DNA from: Pseudomonas tensinigenes
GTDB lineage: Bacteria > Pseudomonadota > Gammaproteobacteria > Pseudomonadales > Pseudomonadaceae
DNA length: 64,000 nucleotides
Direction of reading: 5' to 3'
Assembly: GCF_014268445.2 (NCBI RefSeq)
Contig: NZ_CP077089.1
Span: 858,501 to 922,500, forward strand
Shown: one piece after another, positions 39,943 to 48,583 of the stretch
How positions within the stretch are numbered: position 1 is the stretch's first letter
How the letters are laid out: the number at the start of each line of letters is the position of its first letter
Notes under the pieces: model-generated
What the model was told of the DNA's origin: nothing
What the model saw: the letters and a program-made list of their open reading frames with translations, nothing else
Databases searched by the model: none
Made by a program: the position numbers and the translations under genes

Positions 39943-42018
39943 ATGACGCGCACTGGAAAAATCTTCAGCTGGACCTTCGTCATCCTCGTGCTGCTACTGG
40001 CTGTGCTGGTATTGATCATCGTGTTCTTCGACTGGAACCGGATCAAACCGCCGCTCAACGCCAAAGTCTCGGAAGAACTGCACCGACCGTTTGCCATCAA
40101 TGGCAACCTCGCGGTGATCTGGCAGCGCGAGCCGGACGAGGGTGGCTGGCGTGCGTGGGTGCCGTGGCCGCATGTGGTCGCTGAGGATTTGAGCCTGGGC
40201 AACCCGGACTGGTCGAAAAAACCGCAGATGGTCACGCTCAAGCGTGTCGAACTGCGTATCTCGCCGCTGGCGTTGTTGGCGCAACGGGTAGTGATTCCGC
40301 GCATCGACCTGACCGAACCCAATGCCGAGCTGCAGCGTCTGGCCGATGGCCGCGCCAACTGGACGTTCAAGTTCGACCCGAAAGATCCGAACGCTGAGCC
40401 GTCGAATTGGGTCGTCGACATCGGCGCCATCGGTTTCGACAAGGGCCACGTCACCCTCGACGACCAGACGCTCAAAACCAATCTTGATGTGCTGATCGAT
40501 CCGCTGGGCAAGCCGATTCCCTACAGCGATATCGTTGGTGCGAAAGCGGCGAAAACCGCGCAGGACAAGGGCGGCGCACCGCAGGATTATGCGTTTGCCT
40601 TGAAGGTCAAAGGTCAATACCACGGCGAGAAACTCAGCGGGCAGGGCAAGATCGGCGGTCTGCTCGCCTTGCAGGACGCGAGCAAGCCCTTCCCGTTGCA
40701 GGCGCAGGCGAAGATCGGCGACACCAGCATCGAACTCGCCGGCACGCTGACCGATCCGCTCAACCTCGGCGCCCTCGATCTGCGTCTGAAACTGGCCGGT
40801 GCCAGCCTCGGCAATCTTTATCCACTGACCGGCGTGACCCTGCCGGACACGCCGCCGTATGCCACCGACGGCCATTTGATCGCCAAGTTGCATGATGAGG
40901 GCGGGGCGAAATTCACCTATGAGCAATTCAACGGCAAGATCGGCAGCAGTGACATCCATGGCGACCTGACCTACGTCGCCAGCCAGCCACGGCCGAAACT
41001 CAGCGGCGCATTGCTCTCCAATCAACTGCTGTTCGCTGACCTCGCACCCCTGATCGGCGCCGATTCCAATGACAAGCAAAAGGCCCGCGGTGGCGATAGC
41101 AAACAACCGGCGGACAAGGTGCTGCCGGTAGAAGAGTTCAAGACTGATCGCTGGCGCGCGATGGACGCTGATGTCGAATTCACCGGCAAGCGCATCGTCC
41201 ATAGCGAAAAACTACCGTTCAACGACCTCTATACCCACCTGAAACTCAACGACGGCGAACTGAGCCTGGAGCCGCTGCGCTTCGGCGTCGCTGGTGGCAA
41301 TCTCGATGCACAGATTCGCCTCAACGGTCGCACCGAACCGCTCGAGGGCCGGGCGAAACTGACCGCTCGCAGGTTCAAGCTCAAGGAACTGTTCCCTACC
41401 TTCGAACCGATGAAAACCAGCTTCGGTGAGCTCAACGGCGACGCCGACATCAGCGGGCGCGGCAACTCGGTGGCCAAGCTGCTGGGCGGCGCCAACGGCA
41501 AATTGAAGATGCTGATCAACGATGGCGCGATCAGTCGTGAGCTGATGGAACTGGCCGGGCTCAACGTCGGTAACTATGTGGTCGGCAAGATCTTTGGCGA
41601 CAAGGAAGTGAAGATCAACTGCGCAGCGGCGGACTTCGACATCAAGACCGGTCTGGCCACCACGCAGTTGTTTGTCTTCGATACCGAGAACGCGATCATC
41701 TATATCGACGGCACCGCGAACATGGCCACCGAGCAACTGGATCTGACGGTGACGCCGGAATCCAAGGGCTGGCGTTTGATTTCCCTGCGTTCGCCGCTGT
41801 ATGTGCGGGGCAAGTTCATCAAGCCGGATGCGGGCGTGAAGGCCGTGCCGCTGCTGCTGCGCGGGGCGGGGATGGTTGCTCTAGGTGTGATTGCAGCGCC
41901 GGCGGCGGGGCTTTTGGCGCTGGTGGCGCCGAGTGGTGGTGAGCCGAATCAGTGTGCGCCATTGCTGGAACAGATGAAGGCGGGCAAGGCGCCGGTTACC
42001 GTCAAACCTACCAAATAG
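39943..42018 (+). CDS. AsmA-family protein
   Basis: A 691-residue protein with an N-terminal transmembrane helix (residues 8-28, IFSWTFVILVLLLAVLVLII) followed by a long periplasmic beta-rich region. AsmA-type sequence is found at both ends: RIDLTEPNAELQRLADGRANW near 120 and LDLTVTPESKGWRLISLRSPLYVRG near the C-terminus. AsmA-like proteins are now regarded as bridge-type phospholipid carriers between the membranes. CAGGAG precedes the ATG. Confidence 0.9.
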   Translation: MTRTGKIFSWTFVILVLLLAVLVLIIVFFDWNRIKPPLNAKVSEELHRPFAINGNLAVIWQREPDEGGWRAWVPWPHVVAEDLSLGNPDWSKKPQMVTLKRVELRISPLALLAQRVVIPRIDLTEPNAELQRLADGRANWTFKFDPKDPNAEPSNWVVDIGAIGFDKGHVTLDDQTLKTNLDVLIDPLGKPIPYSDIVGAKAAKTAQDKGGAPQDYAFALKVKGQYHGEKLSGQGKIGGLLALQDASKPFPLQAQAKIGDTSIELAGTLTDPLNLGALDLRLKLAGASLGNLYPLTGVTLPDTPPYATDGHLIAKLHDEGGAKFTYEQFNGKIGSSDIHGDLTYVASQPRPKLSGALLSNQLLFADLAPLIGADSNDKQKARGGDSKQPADKVLPVEEFKTDRWRAMDADVEFTGKRIVHSEKLPFNDLYTHLKLNDGELSLEPLRFGVAGGNLDAQIRLNGRTEPLEGRAKLTARRFKLKELFPTFEPMKTSFGELNGDADISGRGNSVAKLLGGANGKLKMLINDGAISRELMELAGLNVGNYVVGKIFGDKEVKINCAAADFDIKTGLATTQLFVFDTENAIIYIDGTANMATEQLDLTVTPESKGWRLISLRSPLYVRGKFIKPDAGVKAVPLLLRGAGMVALGVIAAPAAGLLALVAPSGGEPNQCAPLLEQMKAGKAPVTVKPTK

Positions 42019-42038
42019 TTGGTGCCCGCAAGGGCCCC

Positions 42039-42120
42039 TTCGCGAGCAGGCTCGCTCCCACAGGGGACCGCATTCCTTCATGTGGATGCGGTCGAATGTG
42101 GGAGCGAGCCTGCTCGCGAA
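42039..42120. repeat. REP doublet (tail-to-tail)
   Basis: It lies between the converging AsmA and ferritin-like genes. Confidence 0.9.
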
Positions 42121-42135
42121 GGCGGTTAAGAGGGT

Positions 42136-42669
42136 TTAGAGGTCGTTCAGGATGTCGGCCATGTCATCGGCATGCTCTTCTTCCTGCGCCAGGATATCTT
42201 CGAAGATACGCCGCGTAGTCGGGTCTTTCTCGCCGATGTACTGGATGATTTCGCGGTAGCTGTCGATGGCGATCCGCTCGGCCACCAAGTCTTCGTAAAC
42301 CATTTCTTTCAGGGTTTCCCCGGCCACGTATTGCGCGTGGGACATCTTCGACAGCATGTCGGGGTTGAACTCCGGCTCGCCGCCCAATTGCACAATGCGC
42401 TCGGCCAGGCGGTCGGCGTGCTGGGCTTCCTGGGTGGCGTGCTCGAGAAACTCTTCGGCGGCCACATGGGCTTTCACGCCATTGGCCATGAAGTAGTGGC
42501 GCTTGTAACGCAATACGCAGACCAGTTCGGTGGCCAGCGATTCATTGAGCAAGCGCAGCACCTCTTCACGGTCGGCACTGTAGCCCTCGGTGACGGCGCC
42601 GTTCTCGACGTGTTGGCGCGCGCGGTCGCGCAGTGTTTGAACATCTGACAGATGCAGGTCGTCGCTCAT
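42136..42669 (-). CDS. Ferritin-like (bacterioferritin-type) protein
   Basis: A 177-residue four-helix protein. The diiron ligands of the ferritin-like fold are seen as Glu in NESLATELVCVLRYKRH, E-x2-H in EEFLEHATQEAQHADRLAERI, Glu in EDLVAERIAIDSYREII and E-x2-H in LAQEEEHADDM. A second Glu and His are present in each pair, so the centre looks intact. As I recall, the P. aeruginosa counterpart is annotated as a probable bacterioferritin. Iron storage or oxidative-stress protection is the likely role. Confidence 0.88.
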   Translation of the reverse strand: MSDDLHLSDVQTLRDRARQHVENGAVTEGYSADREEVLRLLNESLATELVCVLRYKRHYFMANGVKAHVAAEEFLEHATQEAQHADRLAERIVQLGGEPEFNPDMLSKMSHAQYVAGETLKEMVYEDLVAERIAIDSYREIIQYIGEKDPTTRRIFEDILAQEEEHADDMADILNDL

Positions 42670-42767
42670 TTCGATCTCCTGGAGGCTAATCCGATGGGCG
42701 CCACGTTCTGCGGACGCGGTCGCTACCTAAGCTGTGAGTCATGAGCGTTGCAAAAAGTTTTATCGGT

Positions 42768-43703
42768 TTACGCAACCCCTGTAGGAGCTGCCGAAGGCTG
42801 CGATCTTGGCGCCAGCCCGGACAAAACTGCCTCCCCCCGCAACCAGGCAAAAAACGCCCGCACCGGCGGATGCCGCTCGCGCCCCGGCACGCACAACGCG
42901 CTGTACCCGGCGCCATCGACTTGAACCTCACCCTTGTACGGCAGCAGCAAACCGCTGGTGACGCTCTCCGACACCAGAATATTGCTCGCCAGCACCAGCC
43001 CTTGTCCGGCGATTGCTGCTTGCAGGGCGTAGTGCTCCTCATCGTATTCGCGGACTGCCGGTTGCTGGTTCAACCAGTTTTCGCCGGCCTTCGCACACCA
43101 TGCCTCCCAGCCATGGGCATACAGTTTCGAGTTGTGCCAGCGCACGCTGATCAACGTCGGCGTGCGCCGCGCGGCCAGTGCCACTTGCTCGGGCGAGCCG
43201 TACACGCCGAACGACTCATCGAACAGGCACAGGCCATAGAGGTTCGGATAATCGTCGAGGCTATAACGCAAAACCAGATCGACACTGGCGTCCTGATGCA
43301 GATCGATGACTTCGCAGTGGGTGTCGAGGCGCACGTTGATGTTTGGATGCTGCGCATAAAAACGCCCGAGGCGCGGTACCAGCCACAGCGCCGCGAAGGC
43401 GGCGGTGGTCGATAGCGTCAGCGTGCTGGCGTTGCGCTGCGGGCGCAGGGTGTCGACGCTTTGCGCCACCTCCAGTAAGGCACCGTGCAGGCTGCGAAAC
43501 AGGCGCTCGCCGCCTTCGGTCAGGCGCACTTGGCGTGGCAGGCGCTCGAACAACGCGACGCCGAGCCAGTCTTCCAGCGAACGGATCTGATGCGATATTG
43601 CCGTAGGCGTGACCGACAGCTCTTCGGCGGCAGCCTTGAAGCTCAGCAATCGTGATGCCGATTCAAAGGCGCGCAGGGCGGTCAGCGGTAGCGAGGCGAA
43701 CAT
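42768..43703 (-). CDS. LysR-family regulator with repeat-derived C-terminus
   Basis: A 311-residue LysR regulator. The HTH is SRLLSFKAAAEELSVTPTAI at 18-37 and the GcvA-like effector domain follows. It is divergent from azoR and probably controls it; a 19-bp palindrome lies just upstream of its start. The last 16 codons (GLAPRSQPSAAPTGVA) are encoded by a copy of a dispersed short repeat (see 42780), so the native tail may have been replaced. Confidence 0.87.
   Translation of the reverse strand: MFASLPLTALRAFESASRLLSFKAAAEELSVTPTAISHQIRSLEDWLGVALFERLPRQVRLTEGGERLFRSLHGALLEVAQSVDTLRPQRNASTLTLSTTAAFAALWLVPRLGRFYAQHPNINVRLDTHCEVIDLHQDASVDLVLRYSLDDYPNLYGLCLFDESFGVYGSPEQVALAARRTPTLISVRWHNSKLYAHGWEAWCAKAGENWLNQQPAVREYDEEHYALQAAIAGQGLVLASNILVSESVTSGLLLPYKGEVQVDGAGYSALCVPGRERHPPVRAFFAWLRGEAVLSGLAPRSQPSAAPTGVA
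42780..42806. repeat. Short dispersed repeat inside the LysR 3' end
   Basis: GTAGGAGCTGCCGAAGGCTG followed by CGATCTT, related to the copy at 19663-19690. Confidence 0.6.
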
Positions 43704-43715
43704 TTAAAACTCCAA

Positions 43716-43734
43716 GGATGAAATGAATTCATCC
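43716..43734. promoter_or_regulatory. Candidate LysR operator
   Basis: GGATGAA-ATGAA-TTCATCC is a perfect 7-bp inverted repeat placed 12 bp before the LysR start, in the gap with azoR. It contains a T-N11-A arrangement typical of LysR sites. Confidence 0.45.
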
Positions 43735-43823
43735 CGACTGATTTTTGCTCATTTGAGACCTGGGCGTGACGCCTGCAATCTGAGGCGACACAGCCATCAA
43801 AGTCTAGCCTCAAGGAGTTTCAG

Positions 43824-44462
43824 ATGAGCAAAATTCTTGCGATCCATGCCAGCCCGCGTGGTGACCGCTCTCACTCGCGGCGCCTGGCGGAACATTTTCT
43901 CAGTGCCTGGCAGGTGCGTCATCCGCAGGCGCAGCTGACTCGCCGTGAGGTCGGCCGGGCGCTGATTCCGGCGGTAAACGAAGCCTTTGTCGCTGCCGCT
44001 TTTTATCCGGAACCTGAAGCGCGTCCGTTGTCGATGCAGGCGGATCTGGCATTGAGCGATCAACTGGTCGGCGAGTTGTTCGAGCATGACCTGCTGCTGA
44101 TTTCCACACCGATGTACAACTTCAGTGTCCCCAGCGGCCTAAAGGCCTGGGTCGATCAGATCGTGCGTCTGGGCCTGACCTTCGATCACACGCTGGACAA
44201 CGGTGTCGCCCAGTACACGCCTTTGTTGCAGGGCAAGAAAGCCTTGATCGTCACCAGTCGCGGCGGTTTTGGCTTCGGTCCGGGCGGTGAACTGGAAGCT
44301 TTGAACCACGCCGATCCATGGTTGCGCACGGCGCTGGGTTTCATCGGCATCAACGACGTCACGGTGGTCGCGGCCGAGGGCGAAGAGTCCGCCGAACGCA
44401 CCTTTGCGGTGTCGGTGGCCGAGACCGAGCAGCGTTTGCTCGACCTCGCCCGGGTGTTTTAG
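43824..44462 (+). CDS. azoR: FMN-dependent NADH:quinone/azo oxidoreductase
   Basis: A 212-residue flavodoxin-fold protein. [16 protein letters not shown] at the N-terminus is the FMN phosphate loop; [19 protein letters not shown] and [13 protein letters not shown] are characteristic AzoR motifs. It reduces quinones, and azo dyes in vitro, with NAD(P)H. The LysR gene is divergent upstream. The next gene, for a SMR transporter, begins immediately after its stop, so the pair is an operon. Confidence 0.92.
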   Translation: MSKILAIHASPRGDRSHSRRLAEHFLSAWQVRHPQAQLTRREVGRALIPAVNEAFVAAAFYPEPEARPLSMQADLALSDQLVGELFEHDLLLISTPMYNFSVPSGLKAWVDQIVRLGLTFDHTLDNGVAQYTPLLQGKKALIVTSRGGFGFGPGGELEALNHADPWLRTALGFIGINDVTVVAAEGEESAERTFAVSVAETEQRLLDLARVF

Positions 44463-44768
44463 GTGGCCTGGCTGTTCCTGCTGATCGCCGCCGGGTTTGA
44501 AGTGACCTTCGCCATGGGCATGAAGTACGCCGAGGGCTTTACCCGGCTCTGGCCTTCTGTGATTACGGTGATTGCAGCGGTTGGCGGGATCTACTTCCTG
44601 ACACTGGCGATGCGCGAGTTGCCGGTGAGCATCGCCTACCCGATCTGGACCGCGATCGGCTCACTGGGCACGGTGTTCCTCGGTTTCGCCTTGCTCGGCG
44701 AGAGCCTGACGCTGGTCAAACTGCTGTCAGTCGGGCTGATTGTGGCGGGGGTGGTGGGCCTGAAGTAG
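44463..44768 (+). CDS. Small multidrug resistance (SugE/Gdx-like) transporter
   Basis: A 101-residue four-helix membrane protein starting with GTG directly after the azoR stop. The essential membrane Glu is in AGFEVTFAMGMKY; GFTRLWPSVIT and the WTAIGSLGT loop resemble SugE, the guanidinium exporter branch, more than EmrE. There is no partner SMR gene, so it probably works as a homodimer. The upstream overlap with azoR suggests both answer to the same LysR regulator. I see no guanidine riboswitch, which argues against ordinary Gdx regulation. Confidence 0.87.
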   Translation: MAWLFLLIAAGFEVTFAMGMKYAEGFTRLWPSVITVIAAVGGIYFLTLAMRELPVSIAYPIWTAIGSLGTVFLGFALLGESLTLVKLLSVGLIVAGVVGLK

Positions 44769-44859
44769 GCTGGTGGTTGAGTTGTCATCATCAGGGAGGA
44801 TGCTTGGCGGGCGTTTTGCACACCTTGCATCCACTCACCGACCACAAGGATGTTTGCCC

Positions 44860-45738
44860 ATGTCGACGCGTTATCCACTGGTGCTGGTGCCCGGCATGCT
44901 CGGGTTTATCCGGCTGGTCCTCTATCCGTACTGGTACGGCATCATCAAGGCGTTGCGCCGTGGTGGTGCGACGGTGATCGCGGTGCAGGTGTCGCCGCTT
45001 AACTCCACAGAGGTGCGCGGCGAGCAATTGCTGGCGCAGATTGATGAGATCTTGCGCGAGACCGGGGCGCAAAAGGTCAACCTGTTCGGCCACAGTCAGG
45101 GCTCGCTGACGGCGCGCTATGCGGCGGCGAAACGGCCGGATCTGGTGGCTTCGGTGACATCGGTGGCCGGGCCGAATCATGGCTCGGAGCTGGCTGACTA
45201 TCTGCAGAAACACTACCCGGCGGACAGCGCCAAGGGGCGGCTGCTGGAAGCGTTGCTGCGTTTTGTCGGCTGGCTGATGGCGCTGCTGGAAACCGGTTAC
45301 CACGGGCCGAAACTGCCGGTGGATATTCACGCCTCGCACCAATCGCTGACCACTGAGGGCGTGGCGCTGTTCAATCAGCGTTATCCACAGGGCTTGCCCG
45401 AGATGTGGGGCGGGCACGGGCCGGAAGAGGTCAACGGCGTGCGCTATTACTCGTGGTCGGGGACGTTGCAGCCGGGCAAGACCGATCGTGGCGGCAATCT
45501 GTTTGACGGGACGAATCGAAGTTGCCGCTTGTTTGCGAAAACCTTCGTGCGCGAGCCGGGGCAGTGCGACGGGATGGTCGGACGGTACAGCTCGCATCTG
45601 GGCACGGTGATTGGCGATGACTATCCATTGGATCACTTCGACATTGTTAACCAGTCGCTGGGGCTGGTCGGCAAAGGTGCGGATCCGGTGCGGCTGTTTG
45701 TCGAGCATGCGGCGCGGCTTGAGGCTGCCGGGGTTTAA
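44860..45738 (+). CDS. Triacylglycerol lipase of the P. fragi LipP type, no signal peptide
   Basis: A 292-residue alpha/beta hydrolase of lipase family I.1. It begins MSTRYPLVLVPGMLGF, with the oxyanion loop VLVPG. The nucleophile elbow is GHSQG (Ser about 80), and the acid and His are seen in DGMVGRYSSHLG and YPLDHFD. It shares the short length (about 293) and plain N-terminus that I recall for P. fragi LipP. No Sec signal is visible, so secretion, if any, is not by the usual type II route; no foldase (lif) gene is nearby. Confidence 0.87.
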   Translation: MSTRYPLVLVPGMLGFIRLVLYPYWYGIIKALRRGGATVIAVQVSPLNSTEVRGEQLLAQIDEILRETGAQKVNLFGHSQGSLTARYAAAKRPDLVASVTSVAGPNHGSELADYLQKHYPADSAKGRLLEALLRFVGWLMALLETGYHGPKLPVDIHASHQSLTTEGVALFNQRYPQGLPEMWGGHGPEEVNGVRYYSWSGTLQPGKTDRGGNLFDGTNRSCRLFAKTFVREPGQCDGMVGRYSSHLGTVIGDDYPLDHFDIVNQSLGLVGKGADPVRLFVEHAARLEAAGV

Positions 45739-45760
45739 CAGTCAGACCGCGTTATCGTTC

Positions 45761-45859
45761 TTCGTCGGAACGCCGCCCGGAGACAGGCTCGCTCCCACAA
45801 ATGACCGCATTCCTTCAGTTGAAATGCAATCCAATGTGGGAGCGAGCCTGCTCGCGAAG
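45761..45859. repeat. REP doublet with one degenerate arm
   Basis: The left arm (CGGAACGCCGCCCGGAGACA then GGCTCGCTCCCACA) is diverged and resembles that at 34197. It lies between converging genes. Confidence 0.8.
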
Positions 45860-45867
45860 AGGCCCTA

Positions 45868-46755
45868 TCAGGCGACGCTTAATTTGCGGCCCAACACGGT
45901 GGTCCAGCGCTCGGAAAGAATCACCCCACCCAAGGTCAACAATCCCCCGACCAAGTGATACATCGCCAACTGCTCCTTCAACACCACCGCCGCAATCAGC
46001 GCGGTAATCAACGGCAGCAAGTTAAAGAACAACGTCGTGCGGCTCGGCCCCAGACGCTGCACAGCCTGCATCCACGCCAGCGGCGCGAGCATCGACGCCA
46101 GCAGACACGCATACAGCACCAGTGGAATGTTCTGCAGAGTCAGCCCGGTCTTCGGCGAAGCGGCATACAGCGGAAACAACACGACAATCGCCACCAGCAC
46201 CTGCAGATACAGCAACACCAGCGGCGGCAGGCGCAGCTGCCATTTTTTCAGCAGGGTGCTGTAAATCGCATAGGCCAGGGTCGCGATCAACATCATCGCA
46301 TCACCCATGTTCACACCGTGCTGCAGCAACGCGCCGAGGCTGCCGGACGACACCACCACCAGCACACCGGCAAACGACAACACGGCACCGACCAGCGCGC
46401 CGGCGGTCAGGCGCTGCCCGAGGCTGATGATCGCCATGGCCAGCGACATCAACGGCATCAGCGACAGGATGATGCCCATGTTGGTCGCCGTGGTCAGAGT
46501 TGCGGCGAAGTAGGCGAGGCTTTGATAGACCGCCATGCCGAGTACGCCGAGGACGAAAATCCTGCCCAGGTTCGGGCGGATCTGCGGCCAGTGCGCGATC
46601 ACCGCTTTGAGCATGAACGGGGTGAACAGCAAACCGGCGAGCAGCCAGCGGTAGAAACCGATCTCGGCCGGGAAAATCGCCCCGACCGCGAGTTTGTTGA
46701 TCACGGTATTGCCGGCCCAGATAAAAATCGCCAGCAGCGGAAACGCGTATTGCAT
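45868..46755 (-). CDS. EamA/DMT-family transporter
   Basis: A 295-residue inner-membrane protein of ten hydrophobic helices in two repeated EamA halves, beginning FPLLAIFIWAGNTVINKLAV. The second half starts near GDAMMLIATLAYAIYSTLLK and ends GGLLTLGGVILSERW. Members export amino acids or other metabolites; no substrate can be read from the sequence. It is divergent from an AraC regulator that may control it. Confidence 0.9.
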   Translation of the reverse strand: MQYAFPLLAIFIWAGNTVINKLAVGAIFPAEIGFYRWLLAGLLFTPFMLKAVIAHWPQIRPNLGRIFVLGVLGMAVYQSLAYFAATLTTATNMGIILSLMPLMSLAMAIISLGQRLTAGALVGAVLSFAGVLVVVSSGSLGALLQHGVNMGDAMMLIATLAYAIYSTLLKKWQLRLPPLVLLYLQVLVAIVVLFPLYAASPKTGLTLQNIPLVLYACLLASMLAPLAWMQAVQRLGPSRTTLFFNLLPLITALIAAVVLKEQLAMYHLVGGLLTLGGVILSERWTTVLGRKLSVA

Positions 46756-46851
46756 GAGTTGAAACCATTACGTTGATGAAGGGCGATTATCCCTTGTCTG
46801 GATGCAGGCCTATACTTCGAACCGGACAACCTGCCTCTGAAACCGGACAGC

Positions 46852-47646
46852 ATGAACAGTAAACACATCGATCTGCTGGATTTCAGCGAACTGCCGTCGG
46901 CGGTGTACTTCCGTTATGCCGATTTCAACGCCCATGAATTTGCTGCGCCGCATCGTCATCCGTGGGGCACGCTGGAGTACGCGGCGCACGGCGTGCTGCA
47001 CATGGACGTCGACGGCAGCCGCTTCATGTCGCCGCCGCAATACGCGGTGTGGGTGCCGCCGCAGGTCGAGCACAGTTTCTACAGCCATCAACCGGTCAAC
47101 TATCGCGCGGTGTGCCTTGATCCCAAGGTCTGCACCAATCTGCCTCGGCGTGCCTGCACACTGGCGATCAGCGACATTCTCAAAGCGATTCTCAAGGACT
47201 TCGCCGCCCGCGACGTGAAGATTCCCGAACTCGATGCCGATCAGCGACTGGCGCAAGTGTTGGTCGATCAACTGCAACAGGCCCCGGTGCATGAGTGTTA
47301 TCTGCCCTACGCGAGTAGCCCGGGGTTGTTGGCGATCCTCGAAACCTTGCAGGCCGAGCCGGGCAACAATCAGCCGCTGGCGCATTGGGCGCTGCGAGTG
47401 CATGTCAGCGAACGCACGCTGGCCCGGCAATTGGTTCGGGAGCTGGGGATGAGTTTTGGCGAGTGGCGCCAGCGTCTGCGTTATCTCGCCGCGATCGAGG
47501 CGCTGGAAACTTCGCGCAGCGTGCAGGAAATCGCTTTTGATCTCGGTTACAGCAGCGGCTCGGCATTTATCGCCATGTTCGCGCGGCAGGCCGGGTGCAC
47601 GCCGGAGCAGTATCGCCGTAGCCATCTGGAAGGCAGGAAGGTGTAA
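46852..47646 (+). CDS. AraC-family regulator with cupin sensor domain
   Basis: A 264-residue regulator. The N-terminal cupin-like part has HRHPWGTLEYAAHGVLHMDV; the two-HTH DNA-binding domain spans about 165-260, with HVSERTLARQLVRELGMSFG and EIAFDLGYSSGSAFIAMFAR. It is divergent from the EamA exporter, and such pairs commonly form efflux circuits. The inducer is unknown. Confidence 0.9.
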   Translation: MNSKHIDLLDFSELPSAVYFRYADFNAHEFAAPHRHPWGTLEYAAHGVLHMDVDGSRFMSPPQYAVWVPPQVEHSFYSHQPVNYRAVCLDPKVCTNLPRRACTLAISDILKAILKDFAARDVKIPELDADQRLAQVLVDQLQQAPVHECYLPYASSPGLLAILETLQAEPGNNQPLAHWALRVHVSERTLARQLVRELGMSFGEWRQRLRYLAAIEALETSRSVQEIAFDLGYSSGSAFIAMFARQAGCTPEQYRRSHLEGRKV

Positions 47647-47709
47647 CAGGATTTGGCTACACTCCAGCAGAGGCCGCCCCCCTCGGTGCGGCGACAAGGA
47701 GAAAACTCC

Positions 47710-48015
47710 ATGAAGATGTTGCGTGTGCCGTTGTTGATGATTGGTTTGCTCCTGTGTTCCCAGGGTTTCGCCGCCACGGCGCAACAGAACAAGATGACCA
47801 CCTGCAATGCCGATGCGACCGCCAAGAGTCTGAAAGGCGATGAGCGCAAAACCTTTATGAGCACCTGCCTCAAGGCAACGCCAGCGGCCAACGATGCCAA
47901 GGCCCTGACTCCGCAGCAGCAGAAAATGAGCACCTGCAACGCCGATGCGAAAACCAAGGCGCTGACCGGCGATGCACGTAAGGCGTTCATGAGTGATTGC
48001 CTGAAGAAAAAATAA
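47710..48015 (+). CDS. PsiF-repeat periplasmic protein
   Basis: A 101-residue protein with a signal peptide cut after QGFA. It contains two PsiF repeats: KMTTCNADATAKSLKGDERK then TFMSTCLK, and KMSTCNADAKTKALTGDARK then AFMSDCLK. Each has two Cys, probably forming disulfides. E. coli psiF is phosphate-starvation inducible, but its function is unknown. The ATG has AAGGAG upstream. Confidence 0.9.
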   Translation: MKMLRVPLLMIGLLLCSQGFAATAQQNKMTTCNADATAKSLKGDERKTFMSTCLKATPAANDAKALTPQQQKMSTCNADAKTKALTGDARKAFMSDCLKKK

Positions 48016-48058
48016 CTGGATTCGGTGGGGTACCTGGTCGACGCGTCCGCTTGAGATT

Positions 48059-48500
48059 TGCCCTCACCCTAACCCTCTCCCAGAGGGAGAGGGAACTGAC
48101 CGCGGTGTTTTCAGATATCCATCGACCTGAACTATCTGGCCGATTCTGGATTCAATACAGGACTGGCAGGTCACCGGATTTCTTCGCCACTCCTCGATCG
48201 GTTCCCTCTCCCGGAGGGACAGGGGATTGACCGCGTTGTTTCAAGGCATTCGTCGACCTGAAAAAACCGGTCGATTACGGATTCCACGGCGCTGTTTCAG
48301 GTCACTGGATATCCAGAGCATCCCCCAATCGGTCCCCTCTCCCGGAGGGACAGGGGATTGACCGCGTTGTTTCAAGACATTCGTCGACCTGAAAAAACCG
48401 GTCGATTATGGATTCCATGGCGCTGTTTCAGGTCACTGGATATCCAGAGCATCCCCCAATCGGTTCCCTCTCCCTCTGGGAGAGGGCTAGGGTGAGGGGG
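48059..48500. repeat. Tandem 131-bp repeats with CCCTCTCCC palindrome
   Basis: Consecutive units of 131 bp start at 48199, 48330 and 48461 (third partial), with a diverged unit before them. Each has CCCTCTCCCGGAGGGACAGG or CCCTCTCCCTCTGGGAGAGG, then TTGACCGCG and GTCGACCTGAAAAAACCGGT. They fill the 48016-48583 gap. Confidence 0.87.
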
Positions 48501-48583
48501 GCTGAAGTACCGCATATACCTAGTGCTTACCCCGGAACGCTGGCAGACTGCCAATCCTTTTACGCCGTTCGTTTTGAGGCTGT

